NCBI GenBank assembly: GCA_021798135.1 | Contig: JAJZYI010000150.1 | Span: 1 to 7,979 of the forward strand | DNA from: Actinomycetes bacterium | GTDB taxonomy: Bacteria; Actinomycetota; Acidimicrobiia; Acidimicrobiales; UBA8190 | Length of the DNA stretch: 7,979 bases | Direction of reading: 5' to 3' | Part shown: positions 6,366 to 7,979 of the stretch, one piece after another | Position numbering within the stretch: the stretch's first letter is position 1 | Layout of the letters: each line of letters begins with the position of its first letter | Made by a program: the position numbers and the translations under genes | Notes under the pieces: generated by a model | The model's input: only the letters and a program-made list of their open reading frames with translations | Database searches by the model: none | Told to the model about the DNA's origin: nothing

Positions 6366-7979
6366 CCGGCGCCGGCCGGCCGCGGGTCGTCGTCGTCGGT
6401 CTGGGCCCGGCCGGGCCCGACCTGCTGCCCCCGGCCGCGGTGTCGGCGATGGTGGCGGCGGCGCGCTGCCTGCTGCGCACCGAGCGCCATCCCGCGGCTG
6501 GCCCGGCGGCCCAGGCGGTCGTCGCGGCCGGCGGGTCCGTGGCGTTCCTGGACGCCCTGTACGAGGGCGCCGACGACTTCGACCGGGTGTACGCCGCCAT
6601 CGTCGAGCGGGTCGCCGACGAGGCTCGCGCCGTGCACGAGGCGGCCGCCGACGGCCGGAGCGACGGCGGCGCCGGTAGCGCCGGTGGCGCGCCCCAGGGG
6701 GGAGCCGCGGCGCCCGGTGGCCCGCAAGCGTCTGCGGCGGCGCCCGGTGGACCGCAAGCGGCTGCGGCGGCGCCGTACGTCTGCTACGCCGTCCCCGGAT
6801 CGCCGCTCGTGGCGGAACGGACGGTGGACCTCCTCCGGGGCCGCGACGACGTGCAGGTGGAGGTCGTTCCCGCCGTGTCGTTCCTCGACCTCGCCTGGGC
6901 GCGCCTACAGGTCGACCCCGTGGCGTCGGGCGTGCGGCTCGTCGACGCCGCCGCCTTCGCCGTCGACGCCGCCGGGCAGCCGGGCCCGTTCCTGGTGGCC
7001 CAGTGCCACAACCGGGCACTGCTGTCCGAGGTCAAGCTCGCGCTCGGGGACCGGGCGGACCGGGCGGGCGTGGAGCCGCCGCCGGCCGTCCTGCTGCACC
7101 ATCTGGGCCTCGCTGACGAGCAGGTGCTGCACGTGGCGTGGGCGGATCTGGACCGCACGATCGAGCCCGACCACCTGACCGCGCTGTGGGTCCCGGCGTG
7201 GGGCCGGTCCGTGGCTTCGGAGTCGGCCCGGCTCGAGGAGCTCGTGCGGGTCCTGCGCGAGCGTTGCCCGTGGGACCGCCGCCAAACCCACGCGTCGCTC
7301 GCCCCGCACCTGGTCGAGGAGGCGTACGAGGCCGTCGACGCCATCCTGGCGCTGGCCGGTGTCGAGGACGCAGGTCCGGTGGTGCCGGGTGCCGGGGCAG
7401 CGGTGCCGGGTGCCGGGGCGGCGGTGCCGGGTGCCGGGGCGGCGGTTCCGGCGCCCGAGGCGGTCGCCGGCGATGCCCTCGAAGCGGACCTGCTGCCGGC
7501 AGCCGCCGAGCACCTCATGGAGGAGCTGGGCGACGTCGCCTTCCAGGTGTACTTCCACGCGCAGCTGGCGGCCGAGTCCGGGTGGTTCACCGTCGGCGAC
7601 GTCCTGCGCGCCGTGCACGACAAGCTCGTCCACCGGCACCCCCACGTCTTCGGCGACGCCGTGGCCGAGACCGCCGAGGACGTCGCGCAGCGCTGGGAGG
7701 TCCTGAAGCAGCGCGAGAAGGGGCGCGCCAGCGTCTTCGACGGCATCCCGAGCGCCCTGCCGGCCCTGGCCTCGGCCGCCAAGGTCCAGCGGCGGGCCGA
7801 GTCCGTCGGCGCTGCGCCGGTCCCGGCTGGTTCCGACGCCGCCGGCCTGCTCGCCGGCCTGGTGGCGGCGGCCGCGACGGCGGGCGAGGGTGCCGGCTCG
7901 GCAGGCGAGGGTGCCGGCTCGGCAGGCGAAGGTGCCGGCTCGGCGGGCGAGGGTGCCGGCTCGGCGGGCGAGGGTGCCG
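6362..7979 (+). CDS. mazG: MazG-family protein with N-terminal tetrapyrrole-methylase-like domain (YabN type), 3' end outside window
   Basis: At least 539 residues, open to the window edge. The N-terminal methylase-like domain has VVVVGLGPAGPDLL (9-22), YAVPGSPLVAE (142-152) and a VVPAVSFLDLAWARLQVDP segment (from 168). The MazG domain, a nucleoside triphosphate pyrophosphohydrolase fold, has CPWDRRQTH (302-310), EEAYE (319-323), EELGD (387-391), RHPHVFGD (425-432) and the inter-domain segment ALPALASAAKVQRRAESVG ending at 483. Family members hydrolyse NTPs to NMP and PPi. The GTG start overlaps the upstream TGA (GTGA), with no Shine-Dalgarno site, so translation is probably coupled. Three repeat-coded insertions are odd: about residues 98-137, 341-361 and 508 onward. 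E323 to E387 spans 64 residues, against about 15 in E. coli MazG and B. subtilis YabN as I recall them. Family assignment is firm; activity and methylase function are unproven. Confidence 0.92.
   Translation, partial: MTGAGRPRVVVVGLGPAGPDLLPPAAVSAMVAAARCLLRTERHPAAGPAAQAVVAAGGSVAFLDALYEGADDFDRVYAAIVERVADEARAVHEAAADGRSDGGAGSAGGAPQGGAAAPGGPQASAAAPGGPQAAAAAPYVCYAVPGSPLVAERTVDLLRGRDDVQVEVVPAVSFLDLAWARLQVDPVASGVRLVDAAAFAVDAAGQPGPFLVAQCHNRALLSEVKLALGDRADRAGVEPPPAVLLHHLGLADEQVLHVAWADLDRTIEPDHLTALWVPAWGRSVASESARLEELVRVLRERCPWDRRQTHASLAPHLVEEAYEAVDAILALAGVEDAGPVVPGAGAAVPGAGAAVPGAGAAVPAPEAVAGDALEADLLPAAAEHLMEELGDVAFQVYFHAQLAAESGWFTVGDVLRAVHDKLVHRHPHVFGDAVAETAEDVAQRWEVLKQREKGRASVFDGIPSALPALASAAKVQRRAESVGAAPVPAGSDAAGLLAGLVAAAATAGEGAGSAGEGAGSAGEGAGSAGEGAGSAGEGA
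6710..6769 (+). repeat. Two tandem 30-bp units inside the MazG-family gene
   Basis: Two adjacent 30-bp copies differ at 2 positions and encode APGGPQASAA and APGGPQAAAA (residues 117-136). A degenerate Gly/Ala/Pro-rich stretch precedes them. The tract sits in the methylase-like domain, just before YVCYAVPGSP. The period is a multiple of three, so copy-number change keeps the frame. Confidence 0.85.
7382..7444 (+). repeat. Three tandem 21-bp units inside the MazG domain
   Basis: Three copies encode VPGAGAA (residues 341-361). They are identical except for GCA/GCG at the sixth codon of the first copy, and a decayed fourth copy (VPAPEA) follows. The tract lies between the EExxE and EExGD metal-binding motifs. 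Near-identity at the DNA level suggests recent duplication. Confidence 0.9.
7883..7979 (+). repeat. Tandem 21-bp array at the end of the visible MazG-family gene
   Basis: Four complete copies (7883-7903, 7904-7924, 7925-7945, 7946-7966) and 13 bases of a fifth encode GEGAGSA. Differences are confined to third codon positions: GAA instead of GAG in copy three, and GCA or GCG in the last codon. The array continues past the window, so the copy number is unknown. Confidence 0.93.

Noticed and set aside
2634..7019. A 4.4-kb open frame on the minus strand, antisense to mfd, the lipoprotein gene and the MazG-family gene
   Set aside because: It mirrors the codon structure of three well-supported + strand genes, its translation is Arg/Gly/Asp/His-rich low complexity with no recognisable domain, and stop codons are rare at this GC content.
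6684..7178. A 164-codon + strand open frame inside the MazG-family gene
   Set aside because: It lies in another frame over the conserved methylase-like domain and translates to Arg/Ser/Trp-rich sequence typical of shadow frames.
7382..7979. CRISPR-like repeats
   Set aside because: Both 21-bp arrays are head-to-tail with no spacers, stay in the reading frame and encode regular peptides, so they are coding minisatellites.

Overview
The window is a compact, GC-rich housekeeping segment in which all five recognisable genes lie on the + strand: rplY (ribosomal protein L25/Ctc), pth (peptidyl-tRNA hydrolase), mfd (transcription-repair coupling factor), a SurA/parvulin-like lipoprotein gene, and a MazG-family gene with an N-terminal tetrapyrrole-methylase-like domain. 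The last gene is cut by the right edge. Base composition, heavy GTG start use and two apparently leaderless starts (TANNNT boxes 6-9 nt before the GTG, no Shine-Dalgarno) suggest a high-GC actinobacterium. A deep lineage such as Acidimicrobiia is a guess from gene content and order; no 16S or other marker is present to prove it.

Layout. Bases 1-231 carry no supported gene, only a possible -10 box, a 14-nt palindrome and a good ribosome binding site for rplY. rplY (232-846) is followed by a short hairpin and then pth (904-1467), whose start codon is uncertain. A perfect 11-bp stem without a T-tract lies directly behind pth and probably ends the rplY-pth unit. mfd (1554-5204) then starts from its own TACCCT box. 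The lipoprotein gene (5217-6365) has a TAGCAT box whose first three bases are the mfd stop codon. The MazG-family gene starts at 6362 inside the lipoprotein gene's last codons (GTGA overlap), so these two are probably translationally coupled.

How the genes relate. Three work in information processing: L25/Ctc binds 5S rRNA, Pth recycles peptidyl-tRNA released from stalled ribosomes, and Mfd clears stalled RNA polymerase and recruits UvrA. MazG-family enzymes remove non-canonical or excess NTPs. The lipoprotein is probably an envelope folding factor. The order rplY-pth-mfd-X-mazG matches the Bacillus subtilis order ctc-spoVC(pth)-fin-mfd-spoVT-yabM-yabN, with different genes in the variable slots.

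No new defence, mobile or biosynthetic system is visible. The most unusual feature is the MazG-family gene. It carries three separate in-frame minisatellites (periods 30, 21 and 21 bp) encoding Ala/Gly/Pro-rich peptides. One interrupts the methylase-like domain, one lies between the two metal-binding motifs of the MazG domain, and one runs off the window where a second MazG module is usually found.
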